Positions 45,489 to 55,489 of a DNA stretch of 61,906 bases are shown here, in pieces. Under the pieces are notes generated by a model. It was given only the letters and a program-made list of their open reading frames with translations, searched no databases and was not told where the DNA came from. Each line of letters begins with the position of its first letter. Within the stretch, counting starts at the first letter, position 1. A program made the position numbers and the translations under genes. Origin of the DNA: Nitrospinota bacterium (lineage in GTDB: Bacteria; Nitrospinota_A; UBA7883; JACRGQ01); assembly GCA_016217735.1 (NCBI GenBank), contig JACRGQ010000033.1, positions 1 to 61,906 of the forward strand, given 5' to 3'.

Positions 45489-46142
45489 ATGAACGGAAAT
45501 TTGAAAACGGCGCTGGTGGCGGCCGCGCTGCTCTTTGGTTCCGCCGCCTGCGCGGGCAAGCAGATACCCCCCGCCATGATCGTGCCCGACCCGGAACCGG
45601 TGAAGGCTACTTCCACCGAAGGCTCGCTCTGGCCCGGCCAGAACGGCCCGAACATGCTCTTCGCCGACAACAAGGCGCTGCGCGTGGGGGACATCGTCAC
45701 CGTGTATCTGGTGGAAAACGTGAAAGCGCTTAACACCACCACCAACCGCACCAGCAGCCAGACGCAGAACACCATCGGCATTTCCACCGACAACACCAAG
45801 CCCGGAACCAATATCAGCATGGGCGGCGGCGAAGATTACCGCGGAACGGGAAGCAGCGGCCGCAACGACGCGCTCACCGCCACCGTCTCGGCGATGGTGA
45901 TGGAGGTATCCATCAACGGCAACATGAAGATCGAAGGGCGCCGCAAAATGAAGATTAACAACGAGGATCAATTCATCCACGTTACCGGCATCGTGCGGCA
46001 GGAAGACATCAACTTCGACAACTCGATCATGTCCACCAAGATCGCCAACGCGGAAATCCAGTATGACGGCGTGGGGGATCTCAACGACAGCAACACCGGC
46101 GGCTGGGCAACCCGGCTGTTCAAGAAAATCTGGCCCTTTTAA
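45489..46142 (+). CDS. flgH: Flagellar L-ring lipoprotein FlgH
   Basis: It has 217 residues from the second ATG, chosen because AAGGAG touches the first ATG (45483) but lies 6 nt from this one. The lipoprotein signal ends near GSAAC. Conserved FlgH features are SLWPGQNGPNMLFADNKALRVGDIVTVYLVEN, shown here as the SLW and GDIVTV motifs, and the C-terminal GVGDLNDSNTGGWATRLFKKIWPF region. It forms the outer-membrane ring around the rod. Confidence 0.93.
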   Translation: MNGNLKTALVAAALLFGSAACAGKQIPPAMIVPDPEPVKATSTEGSLWPGQNGPNMLFADNKALRVGDIVTVYLVENVKALNTTTNRTSSQTQNTIGISTDNTKPGTNISMGGGEDYRGTGSSGRNDALTATVSAMVMEVSINGNMKIEGRRKMKINNEDQFIHVTGIVRQEDINFDNSIMSTKIANAEIQYDGVGDLNDSNTGGWATRLFKKIWPF

Positions 46143-46154
46143 AGGAAGGCTGAC

Positions 46155-47243
46155 ATGAACATCATGAAATTCATCGGCGTGATGGCGGTAGTCCTGCTGG
46201 CCTTCCCCGCGGCGGCCGGTGCCTCGCGGATCAAGGACATTTCCAACATCCAGGGAATGCGCCAGAACCAGCTCATCGGCTACGGCCTGATGGTCGGCCT
46301 GAAAAACAGCGGCGACCGCACGTCGAAAACCCCCTTCACCGCGCAGACGCTCGTCGCGATGCTCAAGCGGCTGGGGACAACCGTCGACATCCGCCAGCTG
46401 ACCGGCCCGCAGATCGGCGTTTCGCAGACGCGCTTCCTGCGCGACGTGAAAGTGGAGAACGTGGCCGCCGTCATGGTGACCGCCACGCTTTCCCCCTTCT
46501 CGAAGCCGGGCACCAAGCTGGACGTGTCCGTCTCCTCGCTGGGAGACGCCAAAAGCCTCGAAGGAGGCACGCTGCTCATGACCCCGCTGAAAGCCCCCAA
46601 CGGCGAAGTATACGCCGTGGCGCAGGGGGCGCTGGCCGTCACCCGCAAAAACGGCAAAAAAGGGAGCAACGTGGAAGTGGTGCCGACAACCGGCACCATC
46701 CCGGACGGCGCGATCGTGGAAAAGGAAGTGCCGAACGACTTCGCGCAAAAATCGCAGTTCAATATCCTGCTGAGCAAGCCGGATTTCGCAACGGCCTCTT
46801 CCATGGTTGCGGCGGTCAACGGCAAGTACGGCAAGGATACCGCCCGCGGCCTCGACGCCGGCACCGTGGAAGTGCAGGTTCCCGCCAAGTTCGCGGCCAA
46901 TCCTTTCGGCTTCATGAGCGAGGTTGAGGTGTTGAACGTGACCAGCGATATGCCGGCCCGCGTGGTGCTGGATGAAAAAAGCGGCACGGTGGTTATCGGC
47001 GACAACGTGGAGATACATGACGTCGCCATTTCATTCGCGGATATCACCCTGCAGGTGCGGAACGGAGCCAATGCCCCGGCGCAGGCGCCAAAGGAAAAAA
47101 TCACCATGCTCAAGAAAAACACCAGCATCACCGACCTTGTCGCGGCGCTGAACGCCTTGGGGGTGTCGCCGCAGGATCTCGTGGCGATCTTCCGGTCGCT
47201 GCACGCGTCGGGGGCGTTGAACGCGGAGATGGAAGTGTTATGA
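46155..47243 (+). CDS. flgI: Flagellar P-ring protein FlgI
   Basis: It has 362 residues. The signal peptide is followed by RIKDISNIQGMRQNQLIGYG, the family hallmark, then KNSGDRTSKTPFTAQTL. Later are LDVSVSSLGDAKSLEGGTLL and VVLDEKSGTVVIGDNV. It builds the periplasmic ring in peptidoglycan with FlgA's help. GGAAGG lies 6-7 nt before the ATG. The end overlaps flgJ by 4 bases. Confidence 0.96.
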   Translation: MNIMKFIGVMAVVLLAFPAAAGASRIKDISNIQGMRQNQLIGYGLMVGLKNSGDRTSKTPFTAQTLVAMLKRLGTTVDIRQLTGPQIGVSQTRFLRDVKVENVAAVMVTATLSPFSKPGTKLDVSVSSLGDAKSLEGGTLLMTPLKAPNGEVYAVAQGALAVTRKNGKKGSNVEVVPTTGTIPDGAIVEKEVPNDFAQKSQFNILLSKPDFATASSMVAAVNGKYGKDTARGLDAGTVEVQVPAKFAANPFGFMSEVEVLNVTSDMPARVVLDEKSGTVVIGDNVEIHDVAISFADITLQVRNGANAPAQAPKEKITMLKKNTSITDLVAALNALGVSPQDLVAIFRSLHASGALNAEMEVL

Positions 47244-47596
47244 GCGGGATTACGGCCAACCTCCACGCCGTCCGGCGGCCCCAGTTCGCCCCGGCGCCCG
47301 AAGGACTTAGCGAACAGCAAAAAAAGGATATGAACAAGCTGAAGGGACTCTCGCGGGAATACGAGGGTTTTTTCATGAAGCAGGTGGTGGACGCCATGCG
47401 GAAAACCGTGCCGAAGGACGGTTATCTTAACGGCGGCAATGCCGAAGAGATATACAAAGGAATGATGGACGACAAGCTTTCCGAACAGATGGCTAAAAAC
47501 GGCGGCAGCGGCATCGCCGAAAACCTGTACAACACCTTCTCAAAAGCGTACCTCGCCTCGCTGAAGGCGGAAAAGAACGCGGGAGGGGTGAAATGA
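47240..47596 (+). CDS. flgJ: Rod-binding protein, FlgJ N-domain only
   Basis: It has 118 residues covering only the rod-cap/scaffold domain: LSREYEGFFMKQVVDAMRKTVPKDG in two parts and EIYKGMMDDKLSEQMAKNGGSGIAENLY. The muramidase domain of enterobacterial FlgJ is missing. This is common outside the Gammaproteobacteria; a separate lytic enzyme is then needed, and none is in the window. ATGA overlaps on both sides couple it to flgI and flgN. Confidence 0.9.
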   Translation: MSGITANLHAVRRPQFAPAPEGLSEQQKKDMNKLKGLSREYEGFFMKQVVDAMRKTVPKDGYLNGGNAEEIYKGMMDDKLSEQMAKNGGSGIAENLYNTFSKAYLASLKAEKNAGGVK

Positions 47597-48096
47597 AAGC
47601 CCCGGCCCGGCTGCTGGAACTGCTGGATCGCAACGCGCACGCGTACGAAGAGCTGGCGCGCAACTGCGACCTGGAGTATCAGGCCGTGCAGGCGTGCGAT
47701 CTCTCCCGCCTGGACACCCTGATGAAGGAAAAAGAACAGTTGGCGCTCAAGCTGAAGATGGCCGAAGAGGCCCGCGGCGCGTTGCTGGAAATGATCGCCG
47801 CCGCCATGAGGCGGAACGCCGCCGACATCACCTTGGCGGAAATCGCCGCCGCGCCGGAAGGGCGCGCGCTGAAAGAAAAGCTGCTGGCCGCCGGCGGGCG
47901 CCTGAAAAAAGCCATGGACACCGCGCGGGAAAAAAGCGATTTCAGCCGCCGCCTGATCGGCCGCGCGCTGGATACCGTCGTGGAAACCATACGTTACGCC
48001 AATGCGCTGGCGGGGGGCGAAACGGCCACCTACTCGAACGCGAAAACGATGGGGGGCAAAATGCGCTCCGGCGTGATGGTGACGAGGTCGTACTGA
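47593..48096 (+). CDS. flgN: FlgN-like export chaperone
   Basis: It has 167 residues, all-helical. The N-terminal helix LLELLDRNAHAYEELARNCDLE and a segment rich in KEKEQLALKLKMAEEARG fit the FlgN fold, which binds the C-termini of FlgK and FlgL before export. Sequence conservation is low in this family, so the call rests largely on its place immediately before flgK and flgL. It overlaps the flgJ stop by 4 bases. Confidence 0.78.
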   Translation: MKAPARLLELLDRNAHAYEELARNCDLEYQAVQACDLSRLDTLMKEKEQLALKLKMAEEARGALLEMIAAAMRRNAADITLAEIAAAPEGRALKEKLLAAGGRLKKAMDTAREKSDFSRRLIGRALDTVVETIRYANALAGGETATYSNAKTMGGKMRSGVMVTRSY

Positions 48097-48097
48097 C

Positions 48098-49789
48098 ATG
48101 AACATCTACGGCGCGATGAACACGGCCAAGTGGGCGCTGCTGTCGGCGCAGACCGCCATCGAAGTGACCGGCCAGAACGTCGCCAACGTGAACAACCCGG
48201 ATTTCAACCGGCAGACCGCGATTCTGCAAGCCCAGTACCCGGTCAACCAGGGAAACCACTTTATCGGCACCGGCGTGACCGTTGCCGCCGTGAAGCGGAA
48301 TTTCGACCAGTTCCTCTACAACCAGCAGTTATCGGCGGATTTCAACCAGAACAACTACCAGGCCCGCGAGACCATCATGAACCGCGTGGATACGATCATG
48401 AACGAAACCAGCGGCAGCGGCATCAACAACGCCATGAGCAATTTCTTCCAGAGTTATTACAACCTCGCCATCAACCCGTCCGGCGCCACCGAGCGCACCG
48501 ACGTGGTGGAAAAGGCGAAGTCCCTCTCGGCCAAGGTTTCGTTCGTCGCCGGCCAGGTGCAACAGACCCGGCGCGATACCGACCTTAAAATCACCGGCGC
48601 GGTGCCGATCATCAACAACATCACCTCGCAGATCGCCGCGCTCAACAAGGTGATACACGAGACCGAATCGAACGGCGCGGTGGCGAACGATTACCGCGAC
48701 CGCCGCGAAGGGCTTATCAAGCAGGTCGCCAGCTTCATGGACATCGGCTACGCCGAGGCCAACAACGGCGAAGTGTCCGTGTACATGAAGACGGGCCGCC
48801 CGCTGGTGACCGGTGAAAACAACTTCACGCTGAGCACCAAGCAGAACCCCTCGGATCCCGCGACCAGTTCCGTCTTTTGGGCGGACTCCGCCGGGAACAA
48901 TGTGAACATCACCAGCGATATTTCCGCGGGGCAGATGGGGGCATGGACCACCCTGCGCGACCAGGACCTGATAAAGGTGCAGAACCAGCTCGACTCCCTG
49001 TCCGCATCGATTGTCCGGGACGTTAACCGGATTCATGCCGCTTCGTTCGGCCTTGACGGCAGCACCGGCATCAATTTTTTTAACGGCCTCACTCCGGGCG
49101 GCCGCGCCAGCAACCTGAACACCGGCACCGGCACCCTGCAGCCCGGCTCCGTGCTCAACCCGGATAACATTAATCTGGATCATTACCGGATAACTTTTGG
49201 CGCGGGCGGCTCCTACACCGTGAACAATATCGACAAGGGAACCGCCTCCGGCACGTTCACCTTCACCGCCGGCTCGCCGCTGACGTTTTTCCAGCAGCGG
49301 GGCATTTCCATCGCCATCGCGGGCGCGCCCAACGCGGGCGACAGCTTTGATATCAGCGGCGCGTTCAATGCCGCCTTCACGCTGGCCGTTAACCCGACGG
49401 TGCAGAACGACCTGAACAAGGTGGCGGCCGGCAGCACCACCCGCTGGGGCGATGGCATCTCCGCGGAGGCGATTGGTTCGCTGCAATATGCCAAGACCAT
49501 AGGCGGCGCGTGGAGCGTGGCGGGAGCCACTTCCGGCGTATATACCTACACCGATTTTTACGGCGCCACCGTGGGCGGCGTCGGTTCCACCACGCAGGCC
49601 GCGGCTTCAGGGAGGAAACTGGCCGAGGCGGTGACGAACCAGCTGAACAATCTGCGCCAACAGTCTTCCGGCGTGGCGCTGGACGAAGAAATGATAAACC
49701 TGGTGAAGTACCAGCAGGCCTACGGCGCCGCCGCCAAGACCATCACCACCATTGATGAAATGCTGCAAACGCTGTTGAACATCAAGTAA
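48098..49789 (+). CDS. flgK: Hook-filament junction protein FlgK
   Basis: It has 563 residues. The N-terminal rod/hook motif (TGQNVANVNNPDFNRQTAIL) and the C-terminal GVALDEEMINLVKYQQAYGAAAKTI, read as NLxxYQQAY, mark FlgK. The ends form the coiled-coil D0/D1 domains; the middle is variable. It is the first of the two junction proteins, exported with FlgN. It starts 2 bases after the flgN stop. Confidence 0.95.
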   Translation: MNIYGAMNTAKWALLSAQTAIEVTGQNVANVNNPDFNRQTAILQAQYPVNQGNHFIGTGVTVAAVKRNFDQFLYNQQLSADFNQNNYQARETIMNRVDTIMNETSGSGINNAMSNFFQSYYNLAINPSGATERTDVVEKAKSLSAKVSFVAGQVQQTRRDTDLKITGAVPIINNITSQIAALNKVIHETESNGAVANDYRDRREGLIKQVASFMDIGYAEANNGEVSVYMKTGRPLVTGENNFTLSTKQNPSDPATSSVFWADSAGNNVNITSDISAGQMGAWTTLRDQDLIKVQNQLDSLSASIVRDVNRIHAASFGLDGSTGINFFNGLTPGGRASNLNTGTGTLQPGSVLNPDNINLDHYRITFGAGGSYTVNNIDKGTASGTFTFTAGSPLTFFQQRGISIAIAGAPNAGDSFDISGAFNAAFTLAVNPTVQNDLNKVAAGSTTRWGDGISAEAIGSLQYAKTIGGAWSVAGATSGVYTYTDFYGATVGGVGSTTQAAASGRKLAEAVTNQLNNLRQQSSGVALDEEMINLVKYQQAYGAAAKTITTIDEMLQTLLNIK

Positions 49790-49831
49790 CGGAATGGCCG
49801 CCCGGCGGCACGGAAAAGTAAGAGGTACCAT

Positions 49832-51346
49832 ATGTTTCGAATCACCAACCAGATGATGTACAACAACTCCCTCGTTAACATGTATGCGCAAAACGAAGGG
49901 CTGTACAAGTCGTCGGAACAACTGTCATCCGGCAAACGGGTAAACCGCCCCTCGGACGACCCGCTGGCCATCGGCGAGATCATGAACTTCCAGGCGCGGC
50001 TGGACCGCAACGACCGGTACGCCACCTTTACCCAAAAGGCCAAGGGCGTGTTGAGCAGCAGCGAATCGCTTATCGCCGGCACCACCGATGTGGCGACCCG
50101 CGCCCGCGAATTGGCGATAGGGCAGGCCAGCGGCACCTCAACGCCCCAAACCCGCCTCACCACGTCGCTGGAAATAGACAACCTTATCCAGCACACCATC
50201 CAGACCGGCAACGGCAAATTTGGATCGGATTTCCTGTTCAGCGGACGCACGACCAACGTCCCCCCGGTTTCACAAACCGGCCAATATCAGGGAGACACCG
50301 TGGCGCTGGATGCCGCCCTCAATGAAAACTCCTCTATCGCCATGACGGTCAAGGCGTCGGATTTCCTTATGGCCGACATGTCGCCGCGCTTGACCCTCAA
50401 CACGCCCCTTGCCTCGACGAAACTCGGACAGGGAACCGGCGCCGGCACCTTTACCATTGTCGACCGCGCCGGCGGCACTGGCACGGTAAACGTAACCGCC
50501 GGCATGACCGTTGGCAACCTGATCAACGCCATCAATGCGTCGGGGGCGAACGTCACCGCGTCGCTCCCGGCCTCCGGCACTTATTCCTTCCAGATAGTGG
50601 ATAACAATACGACGACCGTCACCGGCCCGGTGCGCATCACCGACACCGCCGGCACGGTTGCTTCCACGCTGGGCATCGCGGGGAGCCGCCCCGTGCAGAC
50701 CATGAGAAGCGACAGCCTCCGCCCCTCGGTCACCACCGGCACCGCGCTTGCCGACCTGTACGGCGGCATCGGGCTTCCCCTTGCCGACATCTCCGTGATA
50801 AACGGCTCGGCCTCCGCGACGGTTTCGTTCGCCGGGGCTTCAACGGTGGGCGATGTCATCAACGCCATCAACGCCTCCGGCGCGAACGTGACGGCGGCGC
50901 TGAACGCCAACGGCACCGCGCTGACGCTGACCTCGAACAACCCGGCCACCGTGGCGTACGCCAAAGACATCAACGCCGGCAAAATGGCCGATCAACTGGG
51001 GATCGGCGGCGGGCGCAACCTCATTCTGAACCTCCAGCGGCTTTCGGCCGCGATGAAGAAAAACGATGTCAAGGCGATATCGGGCCTTTTGGACAACCTT
51101 TCCACCTCGATAGACACCACCGCCGCGATACGCGGCGAAATCGGCGCCCGCATCAACCGGCTGGACGTGAACACCTCGCAGCTTGAAAGCTCGAAGGCGG
51201 ACGTCACCATCATGCTTTCCAACGCGCAGGACGCCGACATGGCGAAGGCCATATCGGATTTCTCGCTGTTGCAAACCGCCTACCAGGCGACGGCGCGCGC
51301 GACGGCCCAAATCATTCAGCCCTCGCTGCTGAATTTCCTGAAGTAA
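49832..51346 (+). CDS. flgL: Hook-filament junction protein FlgL, enlarged by an internal repeat
   Basis: It has 504 residues against about 300 in enterobacteria. The flagellin-like ends are intact: MFRITNQMMYNNSLVNM with SGKRVNRPSDDPLAIGE, and the C-terminal LQTAYQATARATAQIIQPSLLNFL. The excess lies in the centre, where two flagellin-IN-like units share NAINASGANVTA beginning at residues 232 and 344. The surface-exposed D2-like region is thus duplicated. AGAGGT precedes the ATG. Confidence 0.92.
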   Translation: MFRITNQMMYNNSLVNMYAQNEGLYKSSEQLSSGKRVNRPSDDPLAIGEIMNFQARLDRNDRYATFTQKAKGVLSSSESLIAGTTDVATRARELAIGQASGTSTPQTRLTTSLEIDNLIQHTIQTGNGKFGSDFLFSGRTTNVPPVSQTGQYQGDTVALDAALNENSSIAMTVKASDFLMADMSPRLTLNTPLASTKLGQGTGAGTFTIVDRAGGTGTVNVTAGMTVGNLINAINASGANVTASLPASGTYSFQIVDNNTTTVTGPVRITDTAGTVASTLGIAGSRPVQTMRSDSLRPSVTTGTALADLYGGIGLPLADISVINGSASATVSFAGASTVGDVINAINASGANVTAALNANGTALTLTSNNPATVAYAKDINAGKMADQLGIGGGRNLILNLQRLSAAMKKNDVKAISGLLDNLSTSIDTTAAIRGEIGARINRLDVNTSQLESSKADVTIMLSNAQDADMAKAISDFSLLQTAYQATARATAQIIQPSLLNFLK

Positions 51347-51439
51347 AGGGGGACTAAGTGGGGAACCTTCGGACATTGAAAGACCGGTTTGCGGTAGAAT
51401 ACCGGAAACAAAGGCCAGGGACGGCAAAGGAGACGGAAC

Positions 51440-51685
51440 ATGCTGGTATTGACGCGCAAAGTCGGCGAATCGATCAACATAGGCGACAACATCAAGATTC
51501 AGATCATGGACGTGAAGGGACGCTCCGTGCGGATCGGCATCGAGGCGCCGAAGAACATGTCCATCCACCGCGAAGAGGTGTACGCGAAGATACAGGAGGA
51601 AAATCACCTCGCCTCGTCGTGGCAGGGAGTGAACATGGATACCCTCAAAACGCTCATGGGGAACATGGGGGGGAAAAAGCCATGA
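51440..51685 (+). CDS. csrA: Carbon storage regulator CsrA
   Basis: It has 81 residues. The canonical [18 protein letters not shown] and [16 protein letters not shown] segments are present, with an extended C-terminus. CsrA binds GGA motifs in mRNA leaders and commonly represses flagellin translation. AAGGAG precedes the ATG. fliW overlaps the stop by 4 bases, a well-known pairing in which FliW binds CsrA until flagellin is available. Confidence 0.97.
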   Translation: MLVLTRKVGESINIGDNIKIQIMDVKGRSVRIGIEAPKNMSIHREEVYAKIQEENHLASSWQGVNMDTLKTLMGNMGGKKP

Positions 51686-52122
51686 AGATCGGCACCGCGC
51701 GCTACGGCGAGATCGAGATCGATCCCGCGCGGATCATCTCCGTCAACGACGGGATCATCGGTTTTCCGAACTACCGGCGCTACATCTTCCTGCCGTTCCT
51801 CGAAGGATCGCCATTCGAGCTGTTTCAGGCGCTGGACCAGCCGGACCTGGCGTTCGTGGTGATGAATCCGTTCGTGTTCAAGGCGGATTACCAGTTCGAC
51901 CTCGGCGATCAGGATATCGCCGACCTGCAAGTGGCCAGCAAAGAGGAGATTCAGATACGGGTGATCGTGACGATTCCGCACGACCCGCGCGAAATGACCG
52001 CCAACCTCCAGGCGCCGCTCATCATCAACGAGCCGCGCCTGCTGGCAAAGCAGATCATCCTGCACGACAGCGAATACACCACGAAGCACAAAGTCTTCAT
52101 GGGCGGCCAGCCGGTCGTCTGA
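51682..52122 (+). CDS. fliW: Flagellar assembly factor FliW
   Basis: It has 146 residues from the ATG at 51682. [21 protein letters not shown] and [16 protein letters not shown] are diagnostic. It antagonises CsrA allosterically and binds flagellin. The longer open frame upstream is antisense-free but lies in the csrA region in another frame and was discarded. Last gene of the operon; it converges on pyrD with a 10-bp gap that has no evident terminator. Confidence 0.95.
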   Translation: MKIGTARYGEIEIDPARIISVNDGIIGFPNYRRYIFLPFLEGSPFELFQALDQPDLAFVVMNPFVFKADYQFDLGDQDIADLQVASKEEIQIRVIVTIPHDPREMTANLQAPLIINEPRLLAKQIILHDSEYTTKHKVFMGGQPVV

Positions 52123-52132
52123 CCGGCGGTAG

Positions 52133-53050
52133 TCAGTCCGTTTGCAGCGTGCCGATGAGATCGGTCACGCGCGCGATGTTCTCCCTGTCGCAGTAAGCAT
52201 TCAGCTCTTCCGCGAGCCGCTGGCATATGGCGGGCTCCACGAAGTTCATCGTCCCCACCTGCACGGCGGACGCGCCGGCGATGAGGAACTCCAGCGCGTC
52301 GTCCAGCGATGCGATGCCGCCGATGCCGATGACCGGTATCTTCACCGTCTTCACGCACTCGTACACCATCTTCAGCGCCACCGGCTTGATGGCGGGACCG
52401 GAAAGCCCGCCGAACACCCGCTTGATCTTCGGCCGCCGCGTTTTCACGTCGATGCCCATCCCCTTCAGCGTGTTGATGGCGCTGATGGCGTCGCCGCCGC
52501 CGTTTTCCACCGCCAAGGCGAACGGGCGGATGTCCGCCACGTTCGGCGAAAGCTTCACGATGAGCGGCTTTTTATCACAGACCTTCTTCACCGCGCCGGT
52601 GAGCTTTTCCAAAAATGCGGGGTCGCCGCCGAACTCGATCCCCCCCTTGTCCACATTGGGGCAGGAGACGTTCATTTCAAGCGCGTGTACCCCCTCCATC
52701 GCCGCCAGCCGCCGCGCCGCCTCCACGTAATCGGCCTCGGTGTCGCCGAAAAAGTTGGCGATGACCGTCGCGCCGGTCTGGCGTATTTTCGGCAGTTTTT
52801 CCGCCTCAAACGCGTCGATCCCCACGTTTTCGAGGCCGATGGAGTTAATCATGCCGCAAGGGGTTTCGCAGATGCGCGGCATCTGGTTCCCCGCGCGCGG
52901 CTTCAACGAAAGCCCTTTTGTGCAAAAGGCCCCCATCTTCTTTATATCCATCATATCGGCGAATTCCAGGCCGTAGCCGAACGTGCCGCTGGCGGAGATG
53001 ACCGGGTTTTTCAGCTCCAGCGCGCCGATGCGCACTCTCAGGTCCGCCAT
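52133..53050 (-). CDS. pyrD: Dihydroorotate dehydrogenase, class 1B catalytic subunit
   Basis: It oxidises dihydroorotate to orotate with FMN. It has 305 residues. Visible are NPVISASGTFGYG at the start, GLENVGIDAF, the active-site cysteine loop LEMNVSCPNVDKGG, and GGLSGPAIKPVALK. Class 1B is indicated by the PyrK partner directly upstream, which passes electrons to NAD. The ATG at 53050 overlaps the pyrK stop by 13 nt. Confidence 0.96.
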   Translation of the reverse strand: MADLRVRIGALELKNPVISASGTFGYGLEFADMMDIKKMGAFCTKGLSLKPRAGNQMPRICETPCGMINSIGLENVGIDAFEAEKLPKIRQTGATVIANFFGDTEADYVEAARRLAAMEGVHALEMNVSCPNVDKGGIEFGGDPAFLEKLTGAVKKVCDKKPLIVKLSPNVADIRPFALAVENGGGDAISAINTLKGMGIDVKTRRPKIKRVFGGLSGPAIKPVALKMVYECVKTVKIPVIGIGGIASLDDALEFLIAGASAVQVGTMNFVEPAICQRLAEELNAYCDRENIARVTDLIGTLQTD

Positions 53051-53772
53051 AGCACCTCCCCGGTTTTGAAGACGGGTCCCTCGACGCACATCCGTTTCCG
53101 CCCGGCGGTTGTATCGCACACGCAGCCGAGGCAGACCCCGAAGCCGCAGCCCATCCGCTCCTCCAGCGAAAGCTCGCCTTTCATGCCGTGTTGGGCGCAT
53201 AGCGCGTCCACCGCTTTCAGCATCCCCGTGGGGCCGCAGGCGAGGATGTAGCCGGTTTTGTTTTTGTATGCGGCGTGTTCCACGAGCGGCGCGGTGACAA
53301 GCCCTTTGCGGCCGCGCGATCCGTTTTCCGTGGCGATGTGTACTTCTGAAAACTCTTCGGCGCACAAAATATCGCTTTCAGTGGCGCCGCCGATGAATGC
53401 GGCCGCCGTGCGCGCGGGGTTGCGCTTCGCCCAGAACAGCAACGGCGCGATGCCGATGCCGCCGCCAACCAAAAGCACGGTATCCGCTTGCGGCGGGGCG
53501 AAGACCGAGCCGAACGGCCCGATGGCGTCGATATGCTCCCCGGCCTGTTTTTCCGCCAGCAACGCGGTGCCGCGCCCCACCACCTTGAAGATCACGCTCA
53601 TCACGCCGCCGTCGAGGCCCGCGATGCTCATGGGGCGGCGCAGCAGCGGGTCATTATGCTCGGCCACCTTCAGCATGATGAACTGCCCCGGCGAGGCGGC
53701 GGCGGGAAATTCAAACTCCATTTGGAAATATCCCCGCGTCACTTCCCGGTTGGAGATGATTTTTGATTTCAT
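53038..53772 (-). CDS. pyrK: Dihydroorotate dehydrogenase electron-transfer subunit
   Basis: It has 244 residues, with ferredoxin-reductase-like FAD and NAD domains plus a [2Fe-2S] site. LLRRPMSIAGLD binds FAD, VLLVGGGIGIAPLLF binds NAD, and cysteines in MGCGFGVCLGCVCDT with a last MCVEGPVF ligate the cluster. With PyrD it forms the NAD-dependent heterotetramer. No Shine-Dalgarno is evident; TAAGAT lies about 30 nt upstream of the ATG. Confidence 0.94.
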   Translation of the reverse strand: MKSKIISNREVTRGYFQMEFEFPAAASPGQFIMLKVAEHNDPLLRRPMSIAGLDGGVMSVIFKVVGRGTALLAEKQAGEHIDAIGPFGSVFAPPQADTVLLVGGGIGIAPLLFWAKRNPARTAAAFIGGATESDILCAEEFSEVHIATENGSRGRKGLVTAPLVEHAAYKNKTGYILACGPTGMLKAVDALCAQHGMKGELSLEERMGCGFGVCLGCVCDTTAGRKRMCVEGPVFKTGEVLWRT

Positions 53773-53839
53773 GGTTTTATTTGGTCCAACCGCATCTTAT
53801 CTTACCTCTAACGGGGTGTTGAATAACCATTTATGCATG

Positions 53840-53996
53840 TCATTCTGAGCGCAGCGAAGAATCCCTTTCCCCTTGAAGGGGACTCCCGGCGCGGATAGTA
53901 CGCCGCCGACGCCATGCTCTGCATGGCATGCGGCTTCTTTACCATTCCGCGCCTCCTTTCCGGAAAGAGATCCTTCGCCTATGGCTCAGGATGACA
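53840..53996. repeat. Palindromic intergenic repeat, family 1 (long copy)
   Basis: tcattctgagcgcagcgaag at the left and cttcgcctatggctcaggatgac at the right, with tttccggaaagagat before the right arm and an internal gccatgctctgcatggc hairpin. It occupies the gap between pyrK and the transglutaminase gene, so it splits the pyrimidine cluster into two units. Confidence 0.75.
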
Positions 53997-54040
53997 AGCG
54001 GTTGCTGACGCATACACCCTCATAACATAGCTTTTTTTCG

Positions 54041-55489
54041 TCAACGCCCGGTCTCCAACGGCTCCAGGCCGATCTTGCCGATAAATTCAAAGAGCTGGAG
54101 CTGCACGCTCAAATCGCCGTCCGTCAGCTTGATGTGCGTGGCATCGGCGATATCCTGTCCGAAGGTCGGGTCCATCGCCACCCACTCGCCGGCCCACACC
54201 TCGGGCCACGCATGGTAGAGAAACCCTTTGTAGTCCGGGGCGTACACGATGCCGGAAACGGTTTTCACCGGTATGCCCGCCGCTTTCGCCAGCGCCGCGA
54301 AAAGGTTGGTGTGCGACTGGCATTCCCCCTCAAGCGATTTCAGCGTCGCCACGCCCGAGAACGTGTCGATGTATTTTTTCTTCACATTGGTAAAGACCCA
54401 CCGGTTGATCTTGACGGCGGCGCGGTACATGTCGGTTTCCGCCCCCGTGATCTCCGCCGCCTTCGCGATGATGGCGGGGTCGTCCGATTGCGCCTCAAAC
54501 GTCGGCTTCATGAATTCGCCAAACCGCGCGGCCGGGGCGGGGCGGTTCACCCGGGCGATGTTCTTCGCGCGGTTTTTGCGCACCTCCAGCGTGACGGCCC
54601 ATGCCGCGCCGTTTTTTCCCGCCGCCTTTTCAGCGGAAACGGTTTTCTGCCGGTCGTCCTCCGGCAGCAGATCGGGCGCGCCGATGCCGGTGATGCGCGC
54701 GCGGAGCAGCGTGACGGCGCCCGCATTCTCAACCGGCGCCGCCACCGGGATGAGGCTGTAGGCCAGAAGGCCGGTGAAGCTGACCCGCTCCAGCGGAAAA
54801 TCGAGCGCCTGCTTTTCGCCCACGGCCCGCGAAACAAAGCCCATCGGCGATATCTCGCGCAGCACGCGCCCCTCCGGGGTGATGTAGGAGACGGTGACGA
54901 AACCCTTGAGCTTCATCGTGACCGGAAACACCTTCGCCTTTTTTCCGTCAATATCGAGATCCGTCAGCGCGCCGACTTCCACGCCCATCGTTTCGGAGGC
55001 GAGCAGCGGCTCCAGAAACACGCGGAACGAAAACTTTTCGCCGCCCCGCAGCTTCTTTTTCCCCAGCAGCAGCGCCATCGTGTCGGCCACATAGACCTGG
55101 TCTTCCAGCGGCACCGTTTTGCGGCTGACCGCGCCGGCCGATTCCACGGTGACGGCCATTTCGTTCCCATGCACCACCCCCTCGAAAAACTGGCGGTGGT
55201 TGAGCATCTTCTGCATATAGGTGAACCGGAGGGGGCGGAAATCCGCGTCGAGGAAATAGGCGCTGCTGGTGCTGAGGTCCTGTTCCACGCCCCCCATTTC
55301 CATCTTTATCACCGCTTTGCTTTCGATGCGGTAGCCGGCGCCGTCTTTCGTGACTTTCTGGTGGGAGAAACCGATTTTTTTGCCGTTCATCTGAAGCTCC
55401 ATCCACTCGTCGGCGATGGTCTCCGCGAAAGCGGACAGGGAAAACAGCAGAAGAAAAACGGCCGCGGGAAACGCCGCATTACGGCGCAT
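54041..55489 (-). CDS. Exported transglutaminase-like protein
   Basis: It has 482 residues. A signal peptide ([16 protein letters not shown]) precedes a beta-rich domain of about 300 residues. A C-terminal transglutaminase core has a complete Cys-His-Asp triad: Cys in [16 protein letters not shown], His in [12 protein letters not shown], Asp in WVAMDPTFG. Bacterial members are mostly periplasmic proteases or peptide-processing enzymes. Its ATG overlaps the carB stop by 11 nt although its function seems unrelated to pyrimidines. Substrate unknown. Confidence 0.87.
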   Translation of the reverse strand: MRRNAAFPAAVFLLLFSLSAFAETIADEWMELQMNGKKIGFSHQKVTKDGAGYRIESKAVIKMEMGGVEQDLSTSSAYFLDADFRPLRFTYMQKMLNHRQFFEGVVHGNEMAVTVESAGAVSRKTVPLEDQVYVADTMALLLGKKKLRGGEKFSFRVFLEPLLASETMGVEVGALTDLDIDGKKAKVFPVTMKLKGFVTVSYITPEGRVLREISPMGFVSRAVGEKQALDFPLERVSFTGLLAYSLIPVAAPVENAGAVTLLRARITGIGAPDLLPEDDRQKTVSAEKAAGKNGAAWAVTLEVRKNRAKNIARVNRPAPAARFGEFMKPTFEAQSDDPAIIAKAAEITGAETDMYRAAVKINRWVFTNVKKKYIDTFSGVATLKSLEGECQSHTNLFAALAKAAGIPVKTVSGIVYAPDYKGFLYHAWPEVWAGEWVAMDPTFGQDIADATHIKLTDGDLSVQLQLFEFIGKIGLEPLETGR

